Below, one piece after another: positions 1 through 5,039 of a stretch of 5,462 bases of DNA; the stretch's first letter is position 1, and every line of letters starts with the position of its first letter. The DNA is from Clostridiaceae bacterium. Its GTDB lineage: Bacteria; Bacillota; Clostridia; Oscillospirales; Butyricicoccaceae. The notes beneath the pieces were generated by a model. It made no database searches. It was given only the letters and a program-made list of their open reading frames with translations, and had not been told where the DNA came from. The position numbers and the translations under genes were made by a program. The DNA lies in assembly GCA_016293155.1 (NCBI GenBank), contig JAEDEU010000107.1:1-5462 (forward strand), written 5' to 3'.

Positions 1-31
1 TCGCATAATCAACTTCATGCGTGATTCTCAT
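1..31 (-). CDS. Rrf2-family transcriptional regulator, N-terminal fragment
   Basis: Only the first ten codons lie in the window, reading MRITHEVDYA from an ATG at 31 on the minus strand and running off the left edge. That string matches the usual start of Rrf2-type winged-helix regulators (M-[KR]-I-T-x-E-x-D-Y-A), the family of IscR, CymR and NsrR. An AGGTG ribosome binding site sits five bases before the ATG, and a near-consensus promoter lies just upstream. The regulated genes and any Fe-S-ligating cysteines are outside the window, so the subfamily cannot be told. The call rests on ten residues plus correct promoter and RBS placement. Confidence 0.62.
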   Translation of the reverse strand, partial: MRITHEVDYA

Positions 32-59
32 GTTTTCACCTGCTTTAGTTTACGGATTT

Positions 60-88
60 AGTATACATTCAAGTCGGGCAAATGTCAA
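60..88 (-). promoter_or_regulatory. Sigma-A promoter of the Rrf2-type gene
   Basis: On the minus strand, -35 TTGACA (88-83), a 17-base spacer and -10 TATACT (65-60) precede the ATG at 31. This is one mismatch from consensus. The 5' leader would be only about 20-25 bases. No clear dyad operator overlaps the core promoter. Confidence 0.85.
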
Positions 89-308
89 GTGCAAAAAAGA
101 GGGGAAAATATGGGATTAGCCTTGGATAACTGACATTTTTGCGCACATAATTGATCGAGTCAAAAGAAACAAAGAGAAAAACGGGCATAAAAACGCGAAA
201 TAAAAATGGAAAAAAGTGTGAGTTTCCTAAGACTTACTTTCGGGGGATAAAAAAACAGCCGGAATTGTTCAGCTGTATGGGGAGTGAAGCGCATATTATA
301 CCGTTTCG
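89..308. other. Non-coding spacer between the S23-type gene terminator and the Rrf2 promoter
   Basis: This A/T-rich, purine-rich stretch has no supported gene on either strand. An open frame from 151 to 387 starts at a TTG with no ribosome binding site, is mostly Lys/Arg/Glu from A-rich DNA, and runs into the repeat and terminator, so it is not called. A weak ACAGC/GCTGT hairpin lies near 255-276. Nothing else stands out. Confidence 0.6.
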
Positions 309-413
309 CTTTTATCTCTTCCCTGAAAAAGTCGCGTCAGACAAGCAGCGAGAAAAGAGAACAGGGGAGAAAAACGAAGAGAACTAAAAAGAAAAGTCGC
401 CTCATGGCGACTT
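309..413. repeat. ~105-base direct repeat, copy 1 (downstream of the S23-type gene)
   Basis: This segment aligns with 851-959 over its whole length. There are roughly a dozen substitutions and one four-base gap near 366. A fully shared core reads GTCGCGTCAG at 331-340, and another reads AGAAAAGAGAACAG at 351-364. The right end holds the terminator hairpin of the S23-type gene and overlaps its last four codons. Inside, CTTCCCTG (318-325) pairs with CAGGGGAG (362-369), so the copy can fold as an imperfect palindrome. Confidence 0.85.
380..413 (-). terminator. Intrinsic terminator of the S23-type gene
   Basis: On the minus strand an 8-bp stem (413-406 with 401-394) closes a four-base loop and is followed by TTTCTTTTT. 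The stop codon TGA (404-402) lies in the loop, so the terminator overlaps the gene's 3' end. The hairpin is the same module as the terminator of the neighbouring tRNA-Leu at 932-966. Confidence 0.85.
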
Positions 414-752
414 CTGTTTTGCGGTATTAATAGAGGCGATTAACATCCGTTTGATTTCTTCGGCCAACGCCAGCGCAGCATCGTAGTCATACTGCATTAA
501 TTGAGTGCGCTGCAGCAGTGTCAGCCAGTAGATGCTCTCACCTGTCTCTTTCAGTGCAATGTGCAGTTTGGAAATAAAGTCGGCTTTGCTGTTTCCGTAA
601 ACAGCTTCGTTGATATTTGCGCCGACACTGGTCGCAGAACGAAGAAGCTGTTTGGCTATTGTAGTGTCTTTACGTGTTTTAGAAAAGGCTTCATAAAATA
701 AAACAATTTGTGTGGCGAAATCTAACGATTTTTCCAGCAAAGGACTTTTCAT
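402..752 (-). CDS. Four-helix-bundle protein, S23/IVP (TIGR02436-like) family
   Basis: A 116-residue, largely helical protein. The family hallmark is clear: QLLRSATSVGANINEA at residues 35-50, followed by G53-N-S-K-A-D-F-I-S-K-L and then IALKETGESIYWLTLL at 65-80. This family was first seen in proteins encoded by intervening sequences of 23S rRNA genes (Leptospira, Coxiella). It is related to the Avd accessory protein of diversity-generating retroelements. Its own biochemical role is unknown; a nucleic-acid-binding oligomer is the usual idea. The start at 752 is chosen because GGAGG (765-761) lies eight bases upstream; a longer in-frame start at 851 has no such support and would run through the repeat. 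No reverse transcriptase, variable repeat or rRNA is nearby. The gene looks more A/T-rich than popT or ptsI. It sits between two direct repeats beside a tRNA gene, which suggests acquisition with a small element. No promoter of its own was found; read-through from the tRNA is possible. Confidence 0.9.
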   Translation of the reverse strand: MKSPLLEKSLDFATQIVLFYEAFSKTRKDTTIAKQLLRSATSVGANINEAVYGNSKADFISKLHIALKETGESIYWLTLLQRTQLMQYDYDAALALAEEIKRMLIASINTAKQKSP

Positions 753-791
753 AAACCAAACCTCCAAAGCGAAAAGAAAACACATATCGTT

Positions 792-829
792 CTGCCGAAG
801 GCAGTGTTCCATCCGTCCGCGAAGCGGAC
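792..829 (-). promoter_or_regulatory. Two compact hairpins in the 5' leader of the S23-type gene
   Basis: Two perfect short hairpins lie upstream of the ribosome binding site: GTCCGC-TTC-GCGGAC (829-815) and CTGCC-TTC-GGCAG (804-792), read on the minus strand. Ten bases separate them. Neither has a following T-tract, so they are not terminators. They may be part of the element carrying the gene, or RNA structure affecting its expression; the sequence does not decide. Confidence 0.6.
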
Positions 830-850
830 ACCTTAACTTTTCACTCTTCA

Positions 851-959
851 CTCTTATCTCTTCTCTGGAAAAGTCGCGTCAGGCAAGCAGAGAGAAAAGA
901 GAACAGTGAAGAGAGAAAAATGAAGAGAACCAAAAAGAAAAGCCGCCTCACAGCGACTT
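851..959. repeat. ~105-base direct repeat, copy 2 (between the tRNA-Leu and the S23-type gene)
   Basis: This is the partner of 309-413 in the same orientation, offset by 542-546 bases. Its right end contains the terminator of the minus-strand tRNA-Leu(CAG). It also forms an imperfect palindrome slightly wider than the repeat: CTCTTCACT (844-852) is the exact inverse of AGTGAAGAG (905-913). The two copies bracket a ~440-base unit that holds one gene. Confidence 0.85.
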
Positions 960-966
960 TTCTTTT
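932..966 (-). terminator. Intrinsic terminator of tRNA-Leu(CAG), minus copy
   Basis: Read on the minus strand, a stem of about 15 bp (967-953 with 946-932, one G-U pair) closes a six-base loop and ends in TTTTCTTTTT. The stem starts at the last A of the tRNA CCA, so termination follows the tRNA directly. It resembles the terminator at 380-413, being part of the same repeat. Confidence 0.85.
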
Positions 967-1052
967 TGGTGCAGATGGGGGGACTTGAACCCCCATGTCC
1001 TTGCGAACACTAGTACCTGAAACTAGCGCGTCTGCCATTCCGCCACATCTGC
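967..1052 (-). tRNA. tRNA-Leu(CAG), minus-strand copy
   Basis: An 86-base class II tRNA. The acceptor arm GCAGATG pairs with CATCTGC, followed by discriminator A and an encoded CCA. The anticodon stem CTAGT/ACTAG closes the loop TTCAGGT, giving anticodon CAG, which reads CUG codons. The long variable arm (GTTCGCAAGGAC region) and the GGTTCAAGTCC T-arm are typical of leucine tRNAs. The gene is base-for-base identical to 5045-5130 on the other strand. It has its own promoter and terminator and is a single-gene unit. Confidence 0.97.
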
Positions 1053-1094
1053 ATATTTGGTTTTTGTTTGCCGCATCTCTCAGCGACGATATTT

Positions 1095-1123
1095 ATTATA
1101 TGCATTGAACACGCAAATGTCAA
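1095..1123 (-). promoter_or_regulatory. Consensus promoter of the minus-strand tRNA-Leu(CAG)
   Basis: On the minus strand, TTGACA (1123-1118), a 17-base spacer and TATAAT (1100-1095) match both sigma-A hexamers perfectly, as expected for a stable-RNA gene. Five bases after the -10 box comes TCGTCGCTGAGA (1089-1078), which recurs at the same distance after the other tRNA-Leu promoter. Confidence 0.92.
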
Positions 1124-1213
1124 CCCCTTTTTTCGATTTTTTTCAGAAATAAAAAATTTACACTTTTCTCACAGAAATAGCGCCGAAATGCTGCGGTTTA
1201 TCCAATATGACCA

Positions 1214-1242
1214 TTGCAAGAAGCATCGGTTTGGGATATGAT
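1214..1242 (+). promoter_or_regulatory. Likely promoter of the popT-PAP2 unit
   Basis: TTGCAA (1214-1219), 17 bases, TATGAT (1237-1242) gives a moderate sigma-A match with optimal spacing. It would leave a leader of about 70 bases before the ATG at 1320. A weaker alternative is TTGAAC (1270-1275), 18 bases, TATAGG (1294-1299). Bases 1124-1213 between this and the divergent tRNA promoter hold nothing recognisable. Confidence 0.55.
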
Positions 1243-1319
1243 AGTTTGGATTAAAAAATACGGTGCGGTTTGAACGGCATCGGAGAAGTACAATATAGGA
1301 AAATAAACGAGGTAACATC

Positions 1320-2177
1320 ATGCATATTATCGGTGGTTTTTTCATGGCGCTGGCAGACAGCGTCCCGGGTGTGTCCGGCGGTACGATCGCGTTCCTGTTG
1401 GGATTTTACGATCAGTTTATCGGTTCGCTGGATGCACTGCTTTCCGGAACAAGTCAGCAAAGAAAGGATGCGCTGCGCTTTCTGGTTAAGCTGGGCATCG
1501 GCTGGCTGACCGGTATGGTGCTGGCAGTGCTCATCCTGTCCCGTCTGTTCCAGGAGCATATTTATCAGGTCAGCTCGGTCTTTTTGGGATTCATTCTGTT
1601 TTCCATCCCGCTGATCTGTAAGGAAGAAGCGGATTCCATCAAGGGCAACTATCGAAACCTTGTATTTACTCTGCTTGGCATTGCCGTTGTTGTGGCAATC
1701 ACGCTGCTCAATCCTTCCGGCGGCGGTGCGGATGCAGCAGTCAGCGGCATTTTTGGATATTTATATGTGCTGGTCGCCGGCATGATCGCCATTTCCGCCA
1801 TGGTGCTTCCGGGCATTTCCGGCTCGACCCTGCTGCTGATTTTCGGTCTGTACGTGCCCGTCATCAACGGTGTGCGTTCGCTGCTGTATCTTGATTTCAA
1901 GCCGTTCCCCATGCTGTGTGCATTTGGAATCGGCATCATTGCAGGCATCGTTTTGGTGATCCGCGGCGTGCGCGCCGCACTGACGCATTTCCGCCCGCAG
2001 ACGATGTATACCATTCTCGGTCTGATGATCGGCTCGCTGTATGCAATTGTACGCGGTCCGGAAACGCTGGATGTGCCCATGCCCGCGATGACTCCGGCAA
2101 CCTTTTCGATTGTATGCTTTTTGCTCGGCGGCGTAATTGTCTGCGGACTACAGCTGCTCAAAAAGCTCAGACAGTGA
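1320..2177 (+). CDS. popT: DUF368 membrane protein, PopT-type polyprenyl-phosphate transporter
   Basis: A 285-residue, strongly hydrophobic integral membrane protein, close to full length for DUF368. The two hallmark glycine-rich repeats are present: PGVSGGTIAFLLGFYD from residue 16 and PGISGSTLLLIFGLY from residue 164. They mark the two halves of an internally duplicated fold. About eight hydrophobic segments are visible (near 55-75, 84-100, 112-130, 142-163, 167-184, 197-216, 228-244, 262-279), and the tail KKLRQ is basic. Two 2023 studies showed that DUF368 (PopT) and DedA proteins move undecaprenyl phosphate from the outer to the inner face of the membrane, so that role is assigned by family. 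The ATG at 1320 has GAGGT six bases upstream, and an in-frame stop lies just upstream at 1296. The PAP2 gene follows after 19 bases and is probably cotranscribed. The substrate of this particular protein is inferred. Confidence 0.9.
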   Translation: MHIIGGFFMALADSVPGVSGGTIAFLLGFYDQFIGSLDALLSGTSQQRKDALRFLVKLGIGWLTGMVLAVLILSRLFQEHIYQVSSVFLGFILFSIPLICKEEADSIKGNYRNLVFTLLGIAVVVAITLLNPSGGGADAAVSGIFGYLYVLVAGMIAISAMVLPGISGSTLLLIFGLYVPVINGVRSLLYLDFKPFPMLCAFGIGIIAGIVLVIRGVRAALTHFRPQTMYTILGLMIGSLYAIVRGPETLDVPMPAMTPATFSIVCFLLGGVIVCGLQLLKKLRQ

Positions 2178-2196
2178 CCCGAAAGGAGCGTTTGTG

Positions 2197-2736
2197 ATGG
2201 AACAGTTCATCGCGCTGGACGGAGGGATTCTTCTGTGGATTCAAGAGGTGCTGCGCACTCCGCTGCTGACCGCTCTGATGATCTTTTTCACCCGACTGAA
2301 TAACTCCGGCGCAATTTGGATTGCATTGGGCATCGCGCTGTGCATACCACGCAAAACCAGAATGGCGGGCGCTGCTGTTCTGCTGGCGCTGGCGTTGCAG
2401 CTGCTGATTGGAGAGATGCTGCTCAAGCCGCTGATCGGACGTCTGCGTCCGTTCCATGTGGTAGCGGGACTGAACAATCTGGTTGCCGCCAGAGGATATT
2501 CGTTCCCGTCCGGACACACCGGAAGCTCATTTGCCTCTGCGTCTGCGCTCTGGCGTGCGGGCTGTCCGCGGGCAGGAGCTGCGGCAATGGTGCTTGCGGT
2601 ACTGATCGGCTTTTCCCGTCTGTATGTCGGCGTGCATTTTCCGACCGATGTACTGGGCGGAATTGCGTTGGGCTGTGCATGCGGTATGGCATCCGCCGAA
2701 CTGGTGCGCAAAATCTGTACGAGGATGCACAATTGA
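2197..2736 (+). CDS. PAP2-family membrane phosphatase, probable undecaprenyl-pyrophosphatase (BcrC/PgpB-like)
   Basis: A 179-residue membrane phosphatase with the complete PAP2 catalytic signature. KX6RP is at K77-R84-P85, PSGH at 104-107 and SRX5HX3D at S140-R141-H147-D151; H107 and H147 would be the phospho-histidine and proton-transfer residues. Hydrophobic segments lie near 22-32, 38-50, 57-75, 124-139 and 152-168. This puts the active site on the outer face, as in other family members. Enzymes of this size and type usually remove phosphate from undecaprenyl pyrophosphate or phosphatidylglycerol phosphate. The neighbouring DUF368 gene favours undecaprenyl pyrophosphate, by inference. The start at 2197 is preceded by AAAGGAG (2182-2188); upstream in-frame codons back to 2137 overlap the popT end and lack such a site. 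The stop codon TGA is embedded in a candidate promoter for ptsI. Confidence 0.9.
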   Translation: MEQFIALDGGILLWIQEVLRTPLLTALMIFFTRLNNSGAIWIALGIALCIPRKTRMAGAAVLLALALQLLIGEMLLKPLIGRLRPFHVVAGLNNLVAARGYSFPSGHTGSSFASASALWRAGCPRAGAAAMVLAVLIGFSRLYVGVHFPTDVLGGIALGCACGMASAELVRKICTRMHN

Positions 2737-2762
2737 CGCTTGACCGTCAGCCGTGGTACAAT
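2733..2762 (+). promoter_or_regulatory. Candidate promoter of ptsI
   Basis: TTGACG (2733-2738), an 18-base spacer and TACAAT (2757-2762) match sigma-A consensus at five of six positions each. The -35 box overlaps the PAP2 stop codon. Transcription would start near 2769, giving a leader of about 120 bases that contains the terminator-like hairpin at 2798-2847. Confidence 0.65.
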
Positions 2763-2797
2763 CACACCAAGGAAAACGTGTGGTATCTGAATTCTGT

Positions 2798-2847
2798 AAA
2801 CTGTGCTGGAAAAACGGAGGCCTCCCGATTTTTCGGCACAGTTTTTT
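2798..2847 (+). terminator. Intrinsic terminator or attenuator between PAP2 and ptsI
   Basis: AAACTGTGC (2798-2806) pairs perfectly with GCACAGTTT (2836-2844). Inside, an A-run (2810-2814) can pair with a T-run (2829-2833), and GGAGG meets CCTCC at the tip. A run of six T follows (2842-2847). It can end the popT-PAP2 transcript. Because the candidate ptsI promoter lies upstream of it, it could also attenuate ptsI. A weak CACAC/GTGTG hairpin (2763-2781) precedes it. No obvious RAT antiterminator site was recognised. Confidence 0.75.
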
Positions 2848-2890
2848 CGTCTCCGAAGCAGAGGCAGATGGAAGAATGGAGGCTTGTTTT

Positions 2891-4561
2891 ATGATCCGAA
2901 TTTATGGCAAGGGCGCATCCAAGGGCATCACGGAAGGCACGCTGTATTTTTTCAGGCGCAGCGAGCCGCTGATCGAAAAAAAATATGCGCCGGACTCCGA
3001 GGCGGAGCTGGCACGCTTCGAAGCTGCGCGGCAGCTTGCCATGCAGCAGCTGTCCGCACTGTACCATAAGGTTCTGGAGCAGGTGAGCGAGGGCACGGCA
3101 GCGCTGTTTGAGGCGTATCGGATGATGCTGGAGGATGACGATTATATCCAGACCGTCCGGGAGAATATTTTTACCGGCATCTGTGCCGAGGCGGCGGTGC
3201 AGGAAACCTACCGCACCTTTGAACGCAGATTTTCTCTGATTGATAACGACTATATGAACGCGCGCATCGCGGATATCAAGGATGTTTCCGATCGTGTGCT
3301 CCGCATTTTGTGCGGCGTGCAGCCGAAGGAAATCGTGATGGAGGAGCCGGTGATTCTCGCGGCGGAGGATTTATCCCCGAGTGAGCTGGCGCAGCTGGAT
3401 CCGAACTGCATTCTGGGCGTCGTCACAGCGGGAGGCGAGATGTATTCGCACACGGCGATTCTGGCGCGCACTATGGGTGTTCCGGCAATCGTGCGCGCGG
3501 GAAAACGTCTGACCGATCTCTACGAAGGCAAGTACGTCATGATGGACGGACAGACCGGAGAGCTGGCGATTGAGCCGGACGGGCTGACCACGCGCCGCCT
3601 GAAAAAGAAGCAGGCAAAGGAACGCGCGATGAAGGAGCTGATGGATCGGCTCAAGGGCAAGCCGGATGTCACGGTGGACGGGCAGACCATGCATGTCTAC
3701 TGCAACATCAGCTCGCCGGACGATCTGGACGCCGTGGTTGCCAACGACGGTGCGGGCATCGGACTGTTCCGCTCGGAGTTTTTGTATTTGCAGGAACGGA
3801 CGTTTCCGACCGAGGAGCAGCAGTTCCGTGCGTATCGGGCGGTCGCGGAGCGCATGAACGGAAAGCGCGTCATTATCCGCACGGCGGACATCGGCGCGGA
3901 CAAGCAGGTCGGCTATTTCCGGCTGGACAAAGAACCCAATCCGGCGATGGGGATGCGCGCCATCCGCATCGGTCTTTCCCGTCCGGAGATCTTCAAAACA
4001 CAGCTGCGGGCGCTGTATCGTGCCTCTGCATATGGAAAAATTGCAATTCTGTTTCCCATGATTGCTTCGCTCTGGGAGGTGCAGGAGGTCAAGCGCCAGT
4101 GCAAAGCGGTACAGGCTGAGCTGACAGCGGAGGGCATTCCCTTCAATCCGGACACCGAGCTGGGCATTATGCTGGAAACGCCTGCGGCGGTGCTGATGAG
4201 CGATCAGCTGGCGCGGGAGGTGGACTTTTTCTCAGTCGGAACCAATGATTTGACCCAGTTTACGCTCGCCATCGACCGTCAGAGCTATACGCTGGCGCGG
4301 TTCTTCGATGCGCACCATCCGTCCGTGCTCCGCATGATTCATCTGGCGGCGGAAAATGCACATTGTGCCGGAATCTGGCTGGGCATTTGCGGAGAGCTTG
4401 CCGCGGACATCTCTCTGACCGAGACCTTTCTGGCGTTGGGCGTGGATGAGCTGAGTGTTTCCCCGCCGTCCGTGCTCCCGCTGCGCAGTGCGATCCGCAG
4501 CACAACAATCGGAGAAAAACGCGATCAGATCCTGAAAAGTCTGTGGAATCCGACCGCGTGA
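2891..4561 (+). CDS. ptsI: Phosphoenolpyruvate-protein phosphotransferase (PTS Enzyme I)
   Basis: A 556-residue cytoplasmic enzyme, near the usual ~570. It takes phosphate from PEP onto a histidine and passes it to HPr, the first step of PTS sugar uptake. The N-terminal helical/HPr-binding domain is followed by the swivelling phospho-histidine domain with SHTAILAR (186-193; active H187), then the PEP-binding barrel. Key residues all sit two positions before their E. coli EI counterparts: R294 in GLFRSEFLYL, R330 in RTADIG, E429 in GIMLETPAA, N452-D453 in DFFSVGTNDLTQFTLA, and C500 in ICGE. The enzyme should therefore be active. The residues before the active histidine read GGEMYSH rather than the common GGRTSH. 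The start at 2891 has GGAGG eight bases upstream; the frame is open to 2753 but crosses the terminator hairpin and is not coding-like there. No ptsH lies nearby, so HPr must be encoded elsewhere. Confidence 0.96.
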   Translation: MIRIYGKGASKGITEGTLYFFRRSEPLIEKKYAPDSEAELARFEAARQLAMQQLSALYHKVLEQVSEGTAALFEAYRMMLEDDDYIQTVRENIFTGICAEAAVQETYRTFERRFSLIDNDYMNARIADIKDVSDRVLRILCGVQPKEIVMEEPVILAAEDLSPSELAQLDPNCILGVVTAGGEMYSHTAILARTMGVPAIVRAGKRLTDLYEGKYVMMDGQTGELAIEPDGLTTRRLKKKQAKERAMKELMDRLKGKPDVTVDGQTMHVYCNISSPDDLDAVVANDGAGIGLFRSEFLYLQERTFPTEEQQFRAYRAVAERMNGKRVIIRTADIGADKQVGYFRLDKEPNPAMGMRAIRIGLSRPEIFKTQLRALYRASAYGKIAILFPMIASLWEVQEVKRQCKAVQAELTAEGIPFNPDTELGIMLETPAAVLMSDQLAREVDFFSVGTNDLTQFTLAIDRQSYTLARFFDAHHPSVLRMIHLAAENAHCAGIWLGICGELAADISLTETFLALGVDELSVSPPSVLPLRSAIRSTTIGEKRDQILKSLWNPTA

Positions 4562-4576
4562 GCATAGATATAGAAA

Positions 4577-4608
4577 GCGCCCGATCCGGCTTTGACCGAA
4601 TCGGGCGC
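4577..4608 (+). terminator. Strong hairpin just after ptsI, possible weak terminator
   Basis: GCGCCCGAT (4577-4585) pairs with ATCGGGCGC (4600-4608), with an inner CGG/CCG stem, starting 16 bases after the ptsI stop. No T-tract follows on the plus strand (CCTCGTTG). It may protect the 3' end or work with a factor rather than act as a classical intrinsic terminator. On the minus strand it is followed by TTTC only. Confidence 0.5.
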
Positions 4609-4674
4609 CCTCGTTGTGGGAACATAAAAAGGATGGTTATCGGAGCGAACAGTGGAATCTGCTCAGGGGACAGC

Positions 4675-4700
4675 AAAAACCCTTTTCGCTCCGAAAAGGG
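4675..4700 (-). terminator. Orphan intrinsic terminator on the minus strand
   Basis: Read on the minus strand, CCCTTTTCG-GAG-CGAAAAGGG (4700-4680) is a perfect 9-bp hairpin followed directly by TTTTTGC. This is the terminator orientation for a minus-strand transcript. No convincing minus-strand gene lies upstream of it between 4701 and 4956. Confidence 0.6.
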
Positions 4701-4727
4701 AACGGCGAGCGGGAACTTCGCCGTTCC
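4699..4727. repeat. 10-bp inverted repeat (hairpin) in the ptsI-tRNA spacer
   Basis: GGAACGGCGA (4699-4708) is the exact inverse of TCGCCGTTCC (4718-4727), with a nine-base loop. It lies directly next to the hairpin at 4680-4700 and competes with it for two G bases. No T-tract follows on either strand. Confidence 0.7.
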
Positions 4728-4880
4728 TTGAGACAAAGGATACCCGAATTTGATGAATTGTATTTGTCATGTGTGAGAATATTCTGTTAAAAAAAGAAAA
4801 ACAAGCTGTGAACAATTCATCCCGCTCCGAGGCGGCAGGAACACGCCGGACAAAAAAATAAGTTTTTTGCAAAAAAGATG
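4728..4880. other. Non-coding spacer upstream of the tRNA-Leu promoter
   Basis: No supported gene. It contains a perfect 10-bp inverted repeat, GATGAATTGT (4752-4761) with ACAATTCATC (4812-4821). The interval holds the palindrome AGAATATTCT (4776-4785) and an A-rich run. A minus-strand open frame across 4663-5040 is only the antisense of the tRNA gene plus this spacer and is not called. Confidence 0.6.
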
Positions 4881-4909
4881 TTGACAAAGCGGAGAGATGC
4901 GGATATAAT
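4881..4909 (+). promoter_or_regulatory. Consensus promoter of the tRNA-Leu(GAG)-tRNA-Leu(CAG) operon
   Basis: TTGACA (4881-4886), 17 bases, TATAAT (4904-4909): a perfect sigma-A match preceded by an A/T-rich stretch that could act as an UP-like element. TCGTCGCTGAGA (4915-4926) begins five bases after the -10 box, exactly as at the minus-strand tRNA-Leu promoter. A second shared piece, ATGCGGC followed by A-rich bases, comes next in the leader. Confidence 0.93.
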
Positions 4910-4956
4910 ATTAGTCGTCGCTGAGAAATCCCTCTGAATGCGGCGAAAAAACAAAT

Positions 4957-5039
4957 GCGACTGTGGCGGAATAGGCAGACGCGCACGTTTGAGGGGCGTG
5001 TGGGCAACCGTACCGGTTCAAGTCCGGTCAGTCGCACCA
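4957..5039 (+). tRNA. tRNA-Leu(GAG)
   Basis: An 83-base class II tRNA. The acceptor stem GCGACTG/CAGTCGC is followed by discriminator A and an encoded CCA (5037-5039). The anticodon stem CACGT/GCGTG (closing U-G) holds the loop TTGAGGG, giving anticodon GAG for CUC/CUU codons. A variable arm near TGGGCAACCGTA and the T-arm CCGGTTCAAGTCCGG follow. It is the first gene of a two-tRNA transcript; tRNA-Leu(CAG) begins five bases later. Confidence 0.96.

Noticed and set aside
151..387. Plus-strand open frame of 78 codons
   Set aside because: It starts at TTG without a ribosome binding site, encodes mostly Lys/Arg/Glu from A-rich DNA, and overlaps the repeat and the minus-strand terminator.
402..752. 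Diversity-generating retroelement, because the protein family is related to Avd
   Set aside because: No reverse transcriptase, template repeat or variable target gene is present in the window.
753..851. N-terminal extension of the S23-type gene to an ATG at 851
   Set aside because: The extension would translate the hairpin leader and part of the repeat. The ATG at 752 has an ideal GGAGG and matches family N-termini.
841..1038. Minus-strand frame of 65 codons across the tRNA-Leu and repeat
   Set aside because: It reads through the tRNA gene (its protein is the usual tRNA artefact) and into the terminator.
1649..2161. Long minus-strand frame opposite popT, and similar ones at 2241-2765 and 4260-4736
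   Set aside because: They are antisense shadows of clear genes, with no ribosome binding site and no family resemblance.
2753..2890. Longer ptsI start upstream of 2891
   Set aside because: It would translate the terminator hairpin. EI proteins begin close to the GKGASKGI motif, which is at residue 6 with the start at 2891.
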